Both the position numbers and the translations under genes were made by a program. The notes under the pieces were generated by a model. It was not told the DNA's origin and ran no database searches. It worked only from the letters and a program-made list of their open reading frames with translations. 64,000 nt of DNA from Roseburia sp. (GTDB lineage Bacteria; Bacillota; Clostridia; Lachnospirales; Lachnospiraceae). This document shows positions 18,469 to 28,647 of the stretch, piece after piece. Within the stretch, counting starts at the first letter, position 1. Every line of letters starts with the position of its first letter. The stretch is taken from contig JAPFDX010000016.1 in assembly GCA_026168605.1 (NCBI GenBank), positions 62,001-126,000 on the forward strand, in the 5' to 3' direction.

Positions 18469-19377
18469 CTATTTTTCTTCCGCATCCGCGCGCCGGATCA
18501 GACCGACACCGATCGGATACGGACCGGTGTGCACGCCGATCGTTGCACCGATCTGGCAGATTGGTGGATTTTCAATGCCGAGGCGCTCCCGGACCACATC
18601 TGCGAGCATATCGCGGAAATGGCAGGCTTCCTCGTAGTCGTAGCCATAGCCGATCGCAAAGCTGTACTCTCCCGGTTTTATGCTGCGCTCATCCAGATAA
18701 GCCACAAACAGCTCGATGACCTTCTGCATGGATTTCTCGCGGTTCCTGCAGATGCCGGAGCTCTGGATCTCACCGGACTGCAGCGTGATGAGGGGCTTGA
18801 GCTTTAGGGCGCTTCCGGCAAGTCCGGCAAGCTTGCCGATCCTCCCGCCGTGCTTTAAGTAGTCGATGCTTCCGATCGTGAAAAAGATCCTGCCGCTCTC
18901 GCGGATGGCAAGCAGGCGTTCCACCATCCTGTCGTAGTCCCAGCAAAGATCGCGCAGATGGCACGCCTCCTGCACATACAAGCCCTGCAGTACGGTGTTG
19001 ATCGTCGAATCGATCACGGTAATGCGGGCATCCGGGTACTGCTCTAAGATCATCTCACGCGCGGTCATGGCGGACTGCATCGAACCGCTGAATTTGGTCG
19101 TGATACAGATGCAGATGGCGGGAATGTCCTCCTTTGCCAGAGGCTCAAAGACCTGATAATAGTCGTCTACGGACGGCATGGAGGTCTTTGGAAACGTGTC
19201 CGGGTGGCTGACCATCTTCTGGTAAAATTCGCGGACGTCAATATCGACGCCCTCCCGGAGGTAGGTTTCACTGTCAAAAGAGACATAAAAGGGCACGAGC
19301 AAAACGTCCAGTTCCTTTGCGGCTTCCAGTGAGAGATCACAGGAACCGTCACTGATAATCTGTACTTTTTTATTCAT
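18469..19377 (-). CDS. DegV family fatty-acid-binding protein
   Basis: VQIISDGSCDLSLEAAKELDVLLVPFYVSFD; TSMPSVDDYYQVFEPL; TIGSIDYLKHGGRIG; C-terminal GATIGVHTGPYPIGVGLIRR. Start trimmed to 19377. Confidence 0.92.
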   Translation of the reverse strand: MNKKVQIISDGSCDLSLEAAKELDVLLVPFYVSFDSETYLREGVDIDVREFYQKMVSHPDTFPKTSMPSVDDYYQVFEPLAKEDIPAICICITTKFSGSMQSAMTAREMILEQYPDARITVIDSTINTVLQGLYVQEACHLRDLCWDYDRMVERLLAIRESGRIFFTIGSIDYLKHGGRIGKLAGLAGSALKLKPLITLQSGEIQSSGICRNREKSMQKVIELFVAYLDERSIKPGEYSFAIGYGYDYEEACHFRDMLADVVRERLGIENPPICQIGATIGVHTGPYPIGVGLIRRADAEEK

Positions 19378-19557
19378 CTGGTAACTCCACTTCTTTCTGC
19401 AAATAGCAATTAAACCATATAATATAGTTTTTAAAACCACTTTATATATAATAAGACAGGAGAAGGCGCTTGTCAAGAAGCTTTCGGATGTAGACATCCA
19501 CTTTAAAAAGGAATATAATAGACAAAAAGGCGGACTTTTTGGGGAGAGGTTTTTGCG

Positions 19558-19878
19558 ATGAATGAAATTCTTATCAGGCTAAGCGAGATCGAGGAGAAGG
19601 CGGATGCGATCCTGCGCGACGCCATGGAACAGAAGGATGCGGGGAATGTGAGACTAGAGCGCGCCATGCGGGAGCTGGACGGGGAATATGACCGCAGGGA
19701 GGCGGAGGCAGTCGGAGGGCTTAGAGAGCGGCTTGCCGCAGAGATGGAGCAGAGGCTCACACAGATGCGGGGCCAGAATGAGCGTGCCGCGCAGGAGTTT
19801 GTGGAGCGCTTTGCGCGCGAGAAGGAAGCGCTGGCGGACGGGATCGTGCGCCGTGTGACCAGCGGGAATGGAAGGTGA
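19558..19878 (+). CDS. V-type ATPase peripheral-stalk subunit (G/H-like)
   Basis: Highly charged coiled coil at the head of the V-ATPase operon. Confidence 0.65.
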   Translation: MNEILIRLSEIEEKADAILRDAMEQKDAGNVRLERAMRELDGEYDRREAEAVGGLRERLAAEMEQRLTQMRGQNERAAQEFVERFAREKEALADGIVRRVTSGNGR

Positions 19879-19882
19879 CGGG

Positions 19883-20920
19883 ATGGCGGGGGGATTGTTG
19901 GAGTACAGCGGTCTTGTGACGAAAACGCGCGCCATGCACGGCGGACTTCTGTCGCAGCAGACGCTTGCCGGTCTGGCAGAGTGCGAGAAGGTGGAGGAGA
20001 TCCTGGGATTCCTGCGGGAGTACGGCAGCTATGCGCCGATTTTCCAGAGCCATGAGGAGATCGCGCACCGCGCGCAGGTCGAGGCGGTGATCGGCGATTC
20101 GCTGTATTCGGATTATGGGAAGCTGTACCGCTTTGCGGGGAGCGCACAGCGTCAGGGGCTGGAAATTATTTTCATGCGCTACGAGGTGAACGTCCTCAAG
20201 AAATGTATGGAGCATATCGGCAGGAGGATCCGGGAGAAAAATCTGGACTACCTGAATCTGTTTTTCGGGCAGCACGCGGATTTTGACGTGGCGGCGGTGA
20301 CGGAAGCCATGGATATGGCCGGATTTCTGGCGGGGCTTTCCGGTTCGCGCTATGAGGCGCCGCTGCGGCGCATGGTCGAGAATCCAGCGATGTCGCAGAC
20401 CGACTATGTGATCCAGATGGACGTATTTTATTACAAGACAGCGTGGAAATATAAGGACAGGCTGAAGGATGCCAGGATGCGGGAGATTTATACGCAGCTT
20501 CTGGGCACGGAGATCGACTGGCAGAATATCATGTGGATCTACCGGTCGAAACGTTTTTACGACCGCAGACCGGAGGAGATCGCGGCAGATATGATCCCGG
20601 TCTCTTACCGCCTGAAAAAGCAGGAGCTTGCGGCGCTGCTTGAGAGCGGAACGACGGAGGCGTTTGTGGAGGTGCTCGGGCGGACATCCTATTTCCGGGG
20701 AAAGGATGCGCTCGCGGCAGTTGGGGACGAGGTGACTTTTGCGCGGATGATCGAGAAAACATATCGTCTGCTCTGCAGAAAGTATCCAATGTCGCTTGCC
20801 CCGGTCTTAAAATATCTGTACGACAAGGAGAATGAGATCGATAAGCTGACGACGATCCTGGAGGGCGTGCGGTACCGGATTCCGGCGCCGGAGATCCGGG
20901 AGCTGGTGCTTGCCACATGA
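19883..20920 (+). CDS. ntpC: V-type ATPase subunit C
   Basis: Subunit C (d-type)-like helical protein in conserved operon position; likely ATG at 19883. Confidence 0.8.
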   Translation: MAGGLLEYSGLVTKTRAMHGGLLSQQTLAGLAECEKVEEILGFLREYGSYAPIFQSHEEIAHRAQVEAVIGDSLYSDYGKLYRFAGSAQRQGLEIIFMRYEVNVLKKCMEHIGRRIREKNLDYLNLFFGQHADFDVAAVTEAMDMAGFLAGLSGSRYEAPLRRMVENPAMSQTDYVIQMDVFYYKTAWKYKDRLKDARMREIYTQLLGTEIDWQNIMWIYRSKRFYDRRPEEIAADMIPVSYRLKKQELAALLESGTTEAFVEVLGRTSYFRGKDALAAVGDEVTFARMIEKTYRLLCRKYPMSLAPVLKYLYDKENEIDKLTTILEGVRYRIPAPEIRELVLAT

Positions 20921-20959
20921 GAGTGGACGTGATCGTACGGGGAAACGGAGGTTTTTACT

Positions 20960-22894
20960 TTGGTTGAGAAGATGGAGCTTTTACACATCACGGGTCCGAA
21001 AAGTGATATTGACCGGGTGATGGATGTGTATCTGAGCAATTATGATATTCATTTTGAAAATGCGGCGGCGAGCCTTGGCAGCCTTTCGAATGTGCGGCCG
21101 TTTGTGGAGACGAACCTCTACAAGGATGCATACCGGAAGGCGGGCGTTTTGTGGGAGCAGATGGGAGAGACGCCGCAGGCTGACGGGGAGCGGATGAAGC
21201 CGGATGAGGCAGAGCGTCTGACGGAGACGGTGTGGACGCTTCTTGAGGAGGTGCGCGTGCAGCGGGAGGAGCTTCGGACGGAGCGTCTGGATCTGGAAGA
21301 GCTGATGCAGCAGATCGCGCCGTTTCGGGAGCTGGATTACGAGTTCCGCAGGCTTTTGGATTTCCGGTTTATCGCGTTTCGGTTCGGGCGGATTTCCAGG
21401 GATTATTATCAGAGACTGGAGCGCTATATTCACGAGACGGATCACGCGCTGTTTTACGAGTGTCACAGCGATGAGGATTATGTGTGGGGCGTCTATTTCG
21501 TGCCGGAGATGTACAAGAGCGAGGTGGACGCGGTGTGTATGTCGTTCCATTTTGAGCGGATCTATGTGCCGGACTCCTTTGAGGGAACGCCGGACTTTGC
21601 GTACCGGAAGGCGGAGCAGAAGCTCTCGGAGAACCGGAAGGCGGATGCGGGACTTGCGGAGCGGATGCGGGAGACGCTGGAACATCACAGAAAAGAGCTT
21701 GCCGCTGCGTATCTTTCGCTGGAGAGCTACTGTGCGAATTTTGACATCCGCAAGCTTGCGGTGTGCACAAAGCCCCGCGACCAGGGCGCGGGGGGAGATA
21801 TGGAGCACTATATCCTCTACGGCTGGATGAGTGAGCGGGACGCTGTCCGCTTCTTAAAGGAGGTGGAGGACGATCCCAAGATACACGTTCTTTTGGAGGA
21901 CGCGTCGGAGAGCATCAATGCGACGCCGCCGACGAAGCTGCGGAATCCGAAGATTTTTGCGCCGTTCCAGATGTTTGTGGAGATGTACGGGCTTCCGGCA
22001 TACAACGAGATGGACCCGACAATTTTTATTGCGCTGACGTATACGTTTATGTTCGGCGCGATGTTCGGGGACGTCGGACAGGGGCTGTGTCTGGTCGCGG
22101 GCGGGTTTGCGCTGTATGCGCTCAAAAAGGTAAACCTCGCGGCGATCATCGCGCTGGCGGGCGTGTGGTCCACGTTTTTTGGATTTATGTACGGCAGTAT
22201 TTTCGGATTCGAGGAGCTGCTTCCGGCGGTGTGGATGCGCCCGATGGACAATATCATGACGACGCTTCTGATCGCGATCGGCTTTGGCATGGGACTGATC
22301 CTTTTCGCGATGATCTTAAATATCGTAAATGCCATCCGCGCGAAGGATCTCGGGCGCGTGCTCTTTAGCCAGAGCGGCATTTCCGGTATCATCTGCTATG
22401 GCGGAGCCGTCGCCTGCATCGCGTTGTTTGCGACGGGACACACGCTTCCGGCGGCGGGCGTGCTCGGTGTGCTGATCGGTCTGCCGCTCGTGGCGATCCT
22501 TTTGAAGGAGCCGCTGTCGAATCTGGTGGAGAAAAAGGCGCACATCTTTCCGGAGGGCAGCAAGGTGATGTTTTTTGTCGAGGCGCTGGTCGAGCTGTTT
22601 GATGTGGTGTTAAGCTACGCGACCAACAGCATCTCGTTTGTCCGCGTGGGGGCGTTCGCCCTGAGCCATGCAGGTATGATGGGCGTGGTGCTCACGCTGG
22701 CGGGCTACGAGAGCGGTTCGCCGAACTGGCTGATCGTCGTCCTGGGCAATATTTTAGTGACGGGGCTCGAGGGTCTGGTCGTCGGCATACAGGTGCTGCG
22801 TCTGGAATATTACGAGATGTTCAGCCGGTTTTATCAGGGAACGGGCAAGCCGTTCGTGACATTTTTTAAGAAAAAAGAAATGGGAGGTAAATAA
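20960..22894 (+). CDS. ntpI: V-type ATPase subunit I
   Basis: Long soluble N-terminus, then membrane domain with FMFGAMFGDVGQGL, GFMYGSIFG and SFVRVGAFALSHAGMM motifs. TTG start with CGGAGG SD. Confidence 0.92.
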   Translation: MVEKMELLHITGPKSDIDRVMDVYLSNYDIHFENAAASLGSLSNVRPFVETNLYKDAYRKAGVLWEQMGETPQADGERMKPDEAERLTETVWTLLEEVRVQREELRTERLDLEELMQQIAPFRELDYEFRRLLDFRFIAFRFGRISRDYYQRLERYIHETDHALFYECHSDEDYVWGVYFVPEMYKSEVDAVCMSFHFERIYVPDSFEGTPDFAYRKAEQKLSENRKADAGLAERMRETLEHHRKELAAAYLSLESYCANFDIRKLAVCTKPRDQGAGGDMEHYILYGWMSERDAVRFLKEVEDDPKIHVLLEDASESINATPPTKLRNPKIFAPFQMFVEMYGLPAYNEMDPTIFIALTYTFMFGAMFGDVGQGLCLVAGGFALYALKKVNLAAIIALAGVWSTFFGFMYGSIFGFEELLPAVWMRPMDNIMTTLLIAIGFGMGLILFAMILNIVNAIRAKDLGRVLFSQSGISGIICYGGAVACIALFATGHTLPAAGVLGVLIGLPLVAILLKEPLSNLVEKKAHIFPEGSKVMFFVEALVELFDVVLSYATNSISFVRVGAFALSHAGMMGVVLTLAGYESGSPNWLIVVLGNILVTGLEGLVVGIQVLRLEYYEMFSRFYQGTGKPFVTFFKKKEMGGK

Positions 22895-22896
22895 AC

Positions 22897-23322
22897 ATGG
22901 GGGCAAAAGTGATTCTGGTAGCGATTCTGGTCATCAGTATGGGGATTCCGTACGGCGGGTATCTTCTGGGAAAGAAGAAGGAGGGGAGCACGAAGGCTTC
23001 CCTGGCGCTCGGCATCCTGCTGTTTTTCGGGACGATGGTCGTGGCGGATATGATGCTTTTTAGCGGTCATATCTATGCGGCGGAGACGCCGGACGCGGCG
23101 GCGGCAGCGGCTTCCGTGGAGGGTTGGCGCTATCTGGCGGCTGCTCTTTCCACCGGGCTTTCCTGCATCGGTGCGGGCGTTGCGGTCGCGAGCGCAGCGA
23201 GTGCGGCGATCGGCGCGCTGAGCGAGGATTCCAGTATTATGGGTAAGGCGCTGATCTTCGTTGCACTGGCGGAGTCCATCGCCCTTTACGGTCTGCTGAT
23301 CTCGTTCTCGATTCTCGGATAA
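22897..23322 (+). CDS. ntpK: V-type ATPase subunit K (c-type rotor subunit)
   Basis: C-terminal hairpin LSCIGAGVAVASAASAAIGALSEDSSIMGKALIFVALAESIALYGLLI with one conserved Glu; two extra N-terminal TM segments. Confidence 0.9.
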   Translation: MGAKVILVAILVISMGIPYGGYLLGKKKEGSTKASLALGILLFFGTMVVADMMLFSGHIYAAETPDAAAAAASVEGWRYLAAALSTGLSCIGAGVAVASAASAAIGALSEDSSIMGKALIFVALAESIALYGLLISFSILG

Positions 23323-23328
23323 GAGGGC

Positions 23329-23643
23329 GTGCGCATGAAGATGTTTTTGATCAGTGACAATGTGGATACCTATACCGGTATGCGTCTGGCAGGGGTCGAG
23401 GGCGTGGTCGTTCATGAGGAAGAGGAGTTAAAAGCGGAGCTTGAGCGCGTGGTAAATGACGGTGAGACGGGCATCGTGCTGCTCACGGAGAAGTTCGGAC
23501 GGGATTATCCCGAGGTGGTCAACCGCGTCAAACTGGAGCGCAGGACGCCGCTGTTTGTGGAAATCCCGGACCGGCACGGCACGGGGAGGTCAAAAAACTT
23601 CATTACGGACTATGTCAGTCAGGCGATCGGGCTGAAGCTGTAA
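23329..23643 (+). CDS. V-type ATPase subunit F
   Basis: MFLISDNVDTYTGMRLAGVEGVVV...GIVLLTEKFGR...PLFVEIPDRHG. Confidence 0.88.
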   Translation: MRMKMFLISDNVDTYTGMRLAGVEGVVVHEEEELKAELERVVNDGETGIVLLTEKFGRDYPEVVNRVKLERRTPLFVEIPDRHGTGRSKNFITDYVSQAIGLKL

Positions 23644-23665
23644 TGGCTGTGGGAAGGATAGGCAT

Positions 23666-24232
23666 ATGGAGATTAAGGAAAAGCTGGACGGCTTTTACCG
23701 GGCGGCGATCGGCGCTGCGAATGAGCAGAGTGCGGCGATACTGGAGAAAAGCCGTCTGAACTATGAGGAGAGGATCGGGGAATACCGGCAGGCAAAGGAG
23801 CGCGAGCAGCAGACGAGGGAGCGCATCGCGGGCGAGCGCGTGCGCAAGGAGATCAACCGCACCCTGTCGGAGGAGATGGTCCTTCTGAAAAAGGAATACC
23901 ATAAGGTGCAGGAGGAGAAGAAGGAAGAACTTTTTGCACTGGCAGAGGAGAAGCTTGCGGCGTACCGGGCGACGGAGGCGTACAGGGAGCTGCTCGCCGG
24001 ACAGATCAGGGAGGCGGTCCGTTTTGCAGGCACAGACGAACTGCGGATTTATATAGACCCTGCGGATGCACAATTTAAGGAGGAGCTGGCGCGCGGCTGC
24101 GGCTGTGAGGTTCTGGTGAGCGCCTACTCCTTCGGCGGCGGGATGCGCGCAGTCATTCCGTCAAAAAATGTGCTGATCGACGAGTCGTTTGATGGCAGGC
24201 TCGCGGAGGAGAGGGAGAAATTTTCCTTCTAG
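23666..24232 (+). CDS. ntpE: V-type ATPase subunit E
   Basis: Charged helical N-terminus; C-terminal GGMRAVIPSKNVLIDESFDGRLAEEREK. Confidence 0.85.
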   Translation: MEIKEKLDGFYRAAIGAANEQSAAILEKSRLNYEERIGEYRQAKEREQQTRERIAGERVRKEINRTLSEEMVLLKKEYHKVQEEKKEELFALAEEKLAAYRATEAYRELLAGQIREAVRFAGTDELRIYIDPADAQFKEELARGCGCEVLVSAYSFGGGMRAVIPSKNVLIDESFDGRLAEEREKFSF

Positions 24233-24251
24233 GACGGCGGAAAGAAAGGAA

Positions 24252-26030
24252 ATGAAAGCGATTATGGGGATCACAGGAACGATTTACGGAGTCAACGGAC
24301 CGATCATTCTGGTGCGTGGAAATCTCGGCTATAAAATGAACGAGATGGTTTATGTCGGGGAGAAGCATCTGGTCGGCGAGGTCATAGGGCTTACGCGGGA
24401 GGAGACAACCATTCAGGTGTATGAGGAGACCTCCGGCTTAAAGCCGGGGGAACCCGTTCTGGGAACGGGGAGCCCGATCAGCGTGACGCTTGCGCCGGGC
24501 ATCCTCTGCAATATTTTTGACGGCATCGAGCGGCCGCTCGAGGTAATCGCGGAGATAGGCGGCGCTTTTATCCCGACGGGGGCGCGTGTGGACGCGCTCG
24601 ATAAAGAGCGGCTCTGGGAGACACATATCACGGTCGCACCGGGTGATCCGGTCGGTGAGGGGAGCGTCATCGCAGAGGTGCAGGAGACGCGCTCCATTCT
24701 GCACAGGGTCATGCTGCCGCCCGGAGTTTCCGGGGAGGTGGTGTCGGTGCATCCGGACGGGGCGTACACGATCGCGCAGGAGCTTGTGCGCATCCGGACG
24801 GCGGACGGAGGTGAGCAGGCGCTTACCATGACGCAGAAGTGGCCGATCCGTGTGCCGCGTCCGGTGGGGAGGCGCTACCCCGCAGACCGTCCGCTTGTCA
24901 CGGGACAGCGCATTTTAGACACGCTGTTCCCGATCGCAAAGGGAGGCACGGCGGCGCTTCCGGGAGGCTTTGGAACGGGAAAGACCATGACACAGCACCA
25001 GCTCGCAAAGTGGTGTGACGCTGACATTATCATTTATATCGGCTGCGGGGAGCGCGGCAATGAGATGACCAATGTGCTGGAGGAGTTCGGGGAGCTGGAA
25101 GACCCGAAAACGGGAAATCTTCTGATGGACAGGACGACGCTGATCGCCAACACCTCGAATATGCCGGTGGCGGCGCGCGAGGCGAGTATCTACACGGGCA
25201 TCACGCTGGCGGAGTACTACCGCGACATGGGGTATCATGTGGCGATCATGGCGGATTCCACTTCGCGCTGGGCGGAGGCGCTCAGGGAGCTTTCCGGGCG
25301 TCTGGAGGAGATGCCTGCGGAGGAGGGATTCCCGGCATATCTTGCGTCCCGTCTCTCTGCCTTTTACGAGCGGGCGGGCTATGTGGAGAATCTAAACGGC
25401 ACGGAGGGGAGCGTGACGATCATCGGGGCGGTCTCCCCGCAGGGAGGCGATTTCTCGGAGCCGGTGACGCAGAACACGAAGCGGTTTGTGCGCTGTTTTC
25501 TGGCGCTTGACAAGTCGCTCGCCTATGCGAGACACTACCCGGCGATCAACTGGCTGACGAGCTATTCCGAGTATATCGGCGATCTGGCGGGTTGGTACAA
25601 TGACAACGCGGGCAGCAATTTTGTCTATTGCAGAAACCAGCTTCTGCACATTCTGACGACGGAAAACCGTCTGAATGAGATCGTCAAGCTGATCGGAAGC
25701 GATGTGCTGCCCGACGACCAGAAGCTCGTGCTTGAGATCGCGCGCGTGATTCGTCTCGGCTTTTTGCAGCAGAATGCGTTTCACGCGGAGGATACCTATG
25801 TGCCGATGGAGAAGCAACTGCGGATGATGGAGGTCATTTTGCACTTGTATGAGCGCTGTAAAGAGCTGATCGGCCGTGATATGCCCATGGCGCTGCTGCG
25901 GGAGAGCGACGTCTTTGAGAAGATCATCGCGATGAAATATGACGTGCCGAACCGTGAACCGGAGCGGTTTTCCTCCTATGACGATATGATCGAGGAGTTT
26001 TACCAGCATCTGCTGGCGACGAACGCATAG
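24252..26030 (+). CDS. ntpA: V-type ATPase catalytic subunit A
   Basis: [18 protein letters not shown]-loop; [55 protein letters not shown] at 24252. Confidence 0.97.
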   Translation: MKAIMGITGTIYGVNGPIILVRGNLGYKMNEMVYVGEKHLVGEVIGLTREETTIQVYEETSGLKPGEPVLGTGSPISVTLAPGILCNIFDGIERPLEVIAEIGGAFIPTGARVDALDKERLWETHITVAPGDPVGEGSVIAEVQETRSILHRVMLPPGVSGEVVSVHPDGAYTIAQELVRIRTADGGEQALTMTQKWPIRVPRPVGRRYPADRPLVTGQRILDTLFPIAKGGTAALPGGFGTGKTMTQHQLAKWCDADIIIYIGCGERGNEMTNVLEEFGELEDPKTGNLLMDRTTLIANTSNMPVAAREASIYTGITLAEYYRDMGYHVAIMADSTSRWAEALRELSGRLEEMPAEEGFPAYLASRLSAFYERAGYVENLNGTEGSVTIIGAVSPQGGDFSEPVTQNTKRFVRCFLALDKSLAYARHYPAINWLTSYSEYIGDLAGWYNDNAGSNFVYCRNQLLHILTTENRLNEIVKLIGSDVLPDDQKLVLEIARVIRLGFLQQNAFHAEDTYVPMEKQLRMMEVILHLYERCKELIGRDMPMALLRESDVFEKIIAMKYDVPNREPERFSSYDDMIEEFYQHLLATNA

Positions 26031-26116
26031 GCATCATTATATGATTTGGGTGTCAAAAGGGGCTTTTCAAAAAGGGGATTGGCAAAATCTGAAAAGTTCC
26101 AGGGAAGGGGAGAAGT

Positions 26117-27493
26117 ATGGCGATTGAATATTTAGGGCTGAGTGAGATCAACGGTCCCCTGATCGCGATCGAGGGCGTGAAGGGGGCGTTTTATGATGAG
26201 ATTGTAGAATTTTCCGTGGCGGAGGGTGCGGGGAAGAAGCTCGGGCGCATCGTGGAGATCGACGAGGACCGGGCGGTCATCCAGGTGTTTGAGAGCACGG
26301 CGGATATGTCGCTTTTGAACACGCACACGAAGCTGACGGGGCGACCGATGGAGATCGGTCTGTCGGAGGAGATACTGGGGCGCACCTTTAACGGACTTGG
26401 GATGCCGATCGACGGGCTGGGTCCCATACGCGCCGAGGAGTACCGCAATGTGAACGGACAGCCGATGAATCCGTGCAGCAGGGAATATCCGAGAAATTAT
26501 ATCCGCACGGGCATCTCCGCCATCGACGCCCTGACGACGCTGATCCGCGGGCAGAAGCTTCCGATCTTTTCCGGAAACGGACTGCCGCACGATACGCTTG
26601 CCGCGCAGATCGTGGAGCAGGCGAGCCTCGGCGGAGACAGCGACGAGGAGTTTGGGATCGTGTTTGCGGCGATGGGCGTCAAATACGATGTGGCGGAATA
26701 TTTTAAGCGCACCTTTGAGGAGTGCGGCGCGAGCGCCCATGTGGCGATGTTTTTAAATCTGTCAAACGATCCGGTCGTGGAGCGTCTGATCACGCCGAAG
26801 GTGGCGCTGACGGCGGCGGAATATCTGGCGTTTGAGAAAAATATGCACATTCTGGTCATCCTCACGGACATGACGTCCTTTGCGGAGGCGATGCGCGAGG
26901 TGTCCTCGCTCAAGGGGGAGATCCCGAGCCGTAAGGGTTATCCGGGCTATCTGTACAGCGAGCTTGCATCGCTCTATGAGCGTGCGGGGATCGTGAAGGG
27001 CTCGTCCGGTTCGGTGACGCAGATCCCGATCCTCACGATGCCAAACGACGACATCACGCACCCGATCCCCGACCTAACCGGATATATCACGGAGGGACAG
27101 ATCGTCCTGGAGCGCTCGCTGCACCAGAAGAACATCTACCCGCCGATCAATGTGCTCCCGTCGCTCTCGCGTCTGATGAAGGACGGGATCGGCGCGAAGT
27201 ACACGCGGGAGGATCATCAGGATGTGGCGAACCAGCTTTTTTCCTCCTACGCGCGCGTGGGCGAGGCGAGGGATCTCGCGAGCGTGATCGGAGAGGACGA
27301 ACTCTCCCCGGTGGACAAGAAATATCTTGCGTTTGGCATGGCGTTTGAGCAGGAGTTTGTCGGGCAGGGGAGAAATGAAAACCGCACGATCGAGGAGACG
27401 CTCGACATCGGATGGAGGCTTTTGCACATCCTGCCGCGTGAGGAGCTGGACCGCATTGACACGAAGATCCTGGAGAAATACTGGAGAGAATAG
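26117..27493 (+). CDS. ntpB: V-type ATPase subunit B
   Basis: [60 protein letters not shown]; no canonical P-loop. Confidence 0.97.
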   Translation: MAIEYLGLSEINGPLIAIEGVKGAFYDEIVEFSVAEGAGKKLGRIVEIDEDRAVIQVFESTADMSLLNTHTKLTGRPMEIGLSEEILGRTFNGLGMPIDGLGPIRAEEYRNVNGQPMNPCSREYPRNYIRTGISAIDALTTLIRGQKLPIFSGNGLPHDTLAAQIVEQASLGGDSDEEFGIVFAAMGVKYDVAEYFKRTFEECGASAHVAMFLNLSNDPVVERLITPKVALTAAEYLAFEKNMHILVILTDMTSFAEAMREVSSLKGEIPSRKGYPGYLYSELASLYERAGIVKGSSGSVTQIPILTMPNDDITHPIPDLTGYITEGQIVLERSLHQKNIYPPINVLPSLSRLMKDGIGAKYTREDHQDVANQLFSSYARVGEARDLASVIGEDELSPVDKKYLAFGMAFEQEFVGQGRNENRTIEETLDIGWRLLHILPREELDRIDTKILEKYWRE

Positions 27494-27504
27494 GGGGCGT
27501 CTGT

Positions 27505-28131
27505 ATGGATCCGAATACATTTCCGACGAAGGGCAACCTGATACTGGCGAAAAATTCACTGGCATTGTCGCGTCAGGGCTACGAGCTGATGGACAAAAAA
27601 CGAAATATCCTGATTCGGGAGCTGATGGATCTGATCGCGGAGGCGTCCGATCTTCAGGAGAAGATAGACACGACGTTTGCGAATGCGTACCGCGCCCTGC
27701 AAAAGGCGAATATCCAGATGGGGATCCACGAGGTGGAGCAGATCGCGCTCGGCGTGCCCGTGGAGGATTCCATCCGCATCAAAAGGCGGAGTGTGATGGG
27801 CACGGAGATCCCGAAGGTGGAATACGAGAGAAAAGAGCGAAAGCCGGCATACTCCTTTTACCATACCAGAATGTCGCTGGACGAGGCGTGCCAGCAGTTT
27901 GAGCAGGTGAAGGAACTGACGATACGGCTGGCGGAGGTCGAGAATTCGGCATACCGCCTTGCCTACAATATTAAAAAGACACAGAAGCGTGCAAACGCAC
28001 TCTCAAACATTACGATCCCAAAGTACGAGCGTCTGGAGAAGGAGATACAGGAGTATTTGGAGGAGAAGGAGCGCGAGGAATTTACGAGATTAAAAGTAAT
28101 TAAGAAAAAGGAAACGAAAGGGAAATCATGA
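27505..28131 (+). CDS. ntpD: V-type ATPase subunit D
   Basis: PTKGNLILAKNSLALSRQGYELMDKKRNILIREL; KTQKRANALSNITIPKYERLEKEIQEYLEEKEREEFTRLKVIKK. Confidence 0.96.
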   Translation: MDPNTFPTKGNLILAKNSLALSRQGYELMDKKRNILIRELMDLIAEASDLQEKIDTTFANAYRALQKANIQMGIHEVEQIALGVPVEDSIRIKRRSVMGTEIPKVEYERKERKPAYSFYHTRMSLDEACQQFEQVKELTIRLAEVENSAYRLAYNIKKTQKRANALSNITIPKYERLEKEIQEYLEEKEREEFTRLKVIKKKETKGKS

Positions 28132-28553
28132 ATATACTGTTTTTTTTGACACCGAAGGATGAGGTTGCGCACGTGGACGACGCGGATACCATGCGCCAGG
28201 TTCTCGAGAAGATGGAGCATCACGGGTACACGGCGATCCCGCTGCTCGGCGGCGACGGGAGATATATCGGGACGATCACGGAGGGCGACCTCCTCTGGTT
28301 TTTAAAGGACCGCAATTTCCCGAATCTGCATCTGCTGGAGGATATGCCGATCACATCCATCACGCGCCGCCGGGACAATCAGGCGGTGAAAATTGACGAA
28401 TCGATGGAGAATCTGTTTGACAAGGTGATGAACCAGAACTTCGTCCCGGTGGTGGACGACAAGAACGTGTTTATCGGGATCGTGACAAGAAAAGATATCC
28501 TGGCATATCTCGGGAAAAAAGCTGCCGAGAATGTGGCGGGCATATCGCAATAA
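28128..28553 (+). CDS. CBS-domain pair protein
   Basis: HHGYTAIPLLGGDGRYIGTITEGDLLWFL; NFVPVVDDKNVFIGIVTRKDILAYL; 4-nt overlap with ntpD. Confidence 0.88.
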   Translation: MNILFFLTPKDEVAHVDDADTMRQVLEKMEHHGYTAIPLLGGDGRYIGTITEGDLLWFLKDRNFPNLHLLEDMPITSITRRRDNQAVKIDESMENLFDKVMNQNFVPVVDDKNVFIGIVTRKDILAYLGKKAAENVAGISQ

Positions 28554-28647
28554 AATACAAATTATGCCATACCTGACAATTCCTTTCATTTTGCCCTGAA
28601 TCTATAATGTTCGTAGAAAGAGAAAATGCAAAGGGGAAGGTTGGTAT

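Noticed and set aside
20981-21808. 275-aa minus-strand ORF opposite V-ATPase subunit I
   Set aside because: Shadow ORF inside a confident CDS; Arg/Leu-rich without domain motifs or upstream SD.
22834-23415. 193-aa minus-strand ORF opposite subunit K
   Set aside because: Spans three confidently assigned V-ATPase genes in antisense and has no family resemblance.
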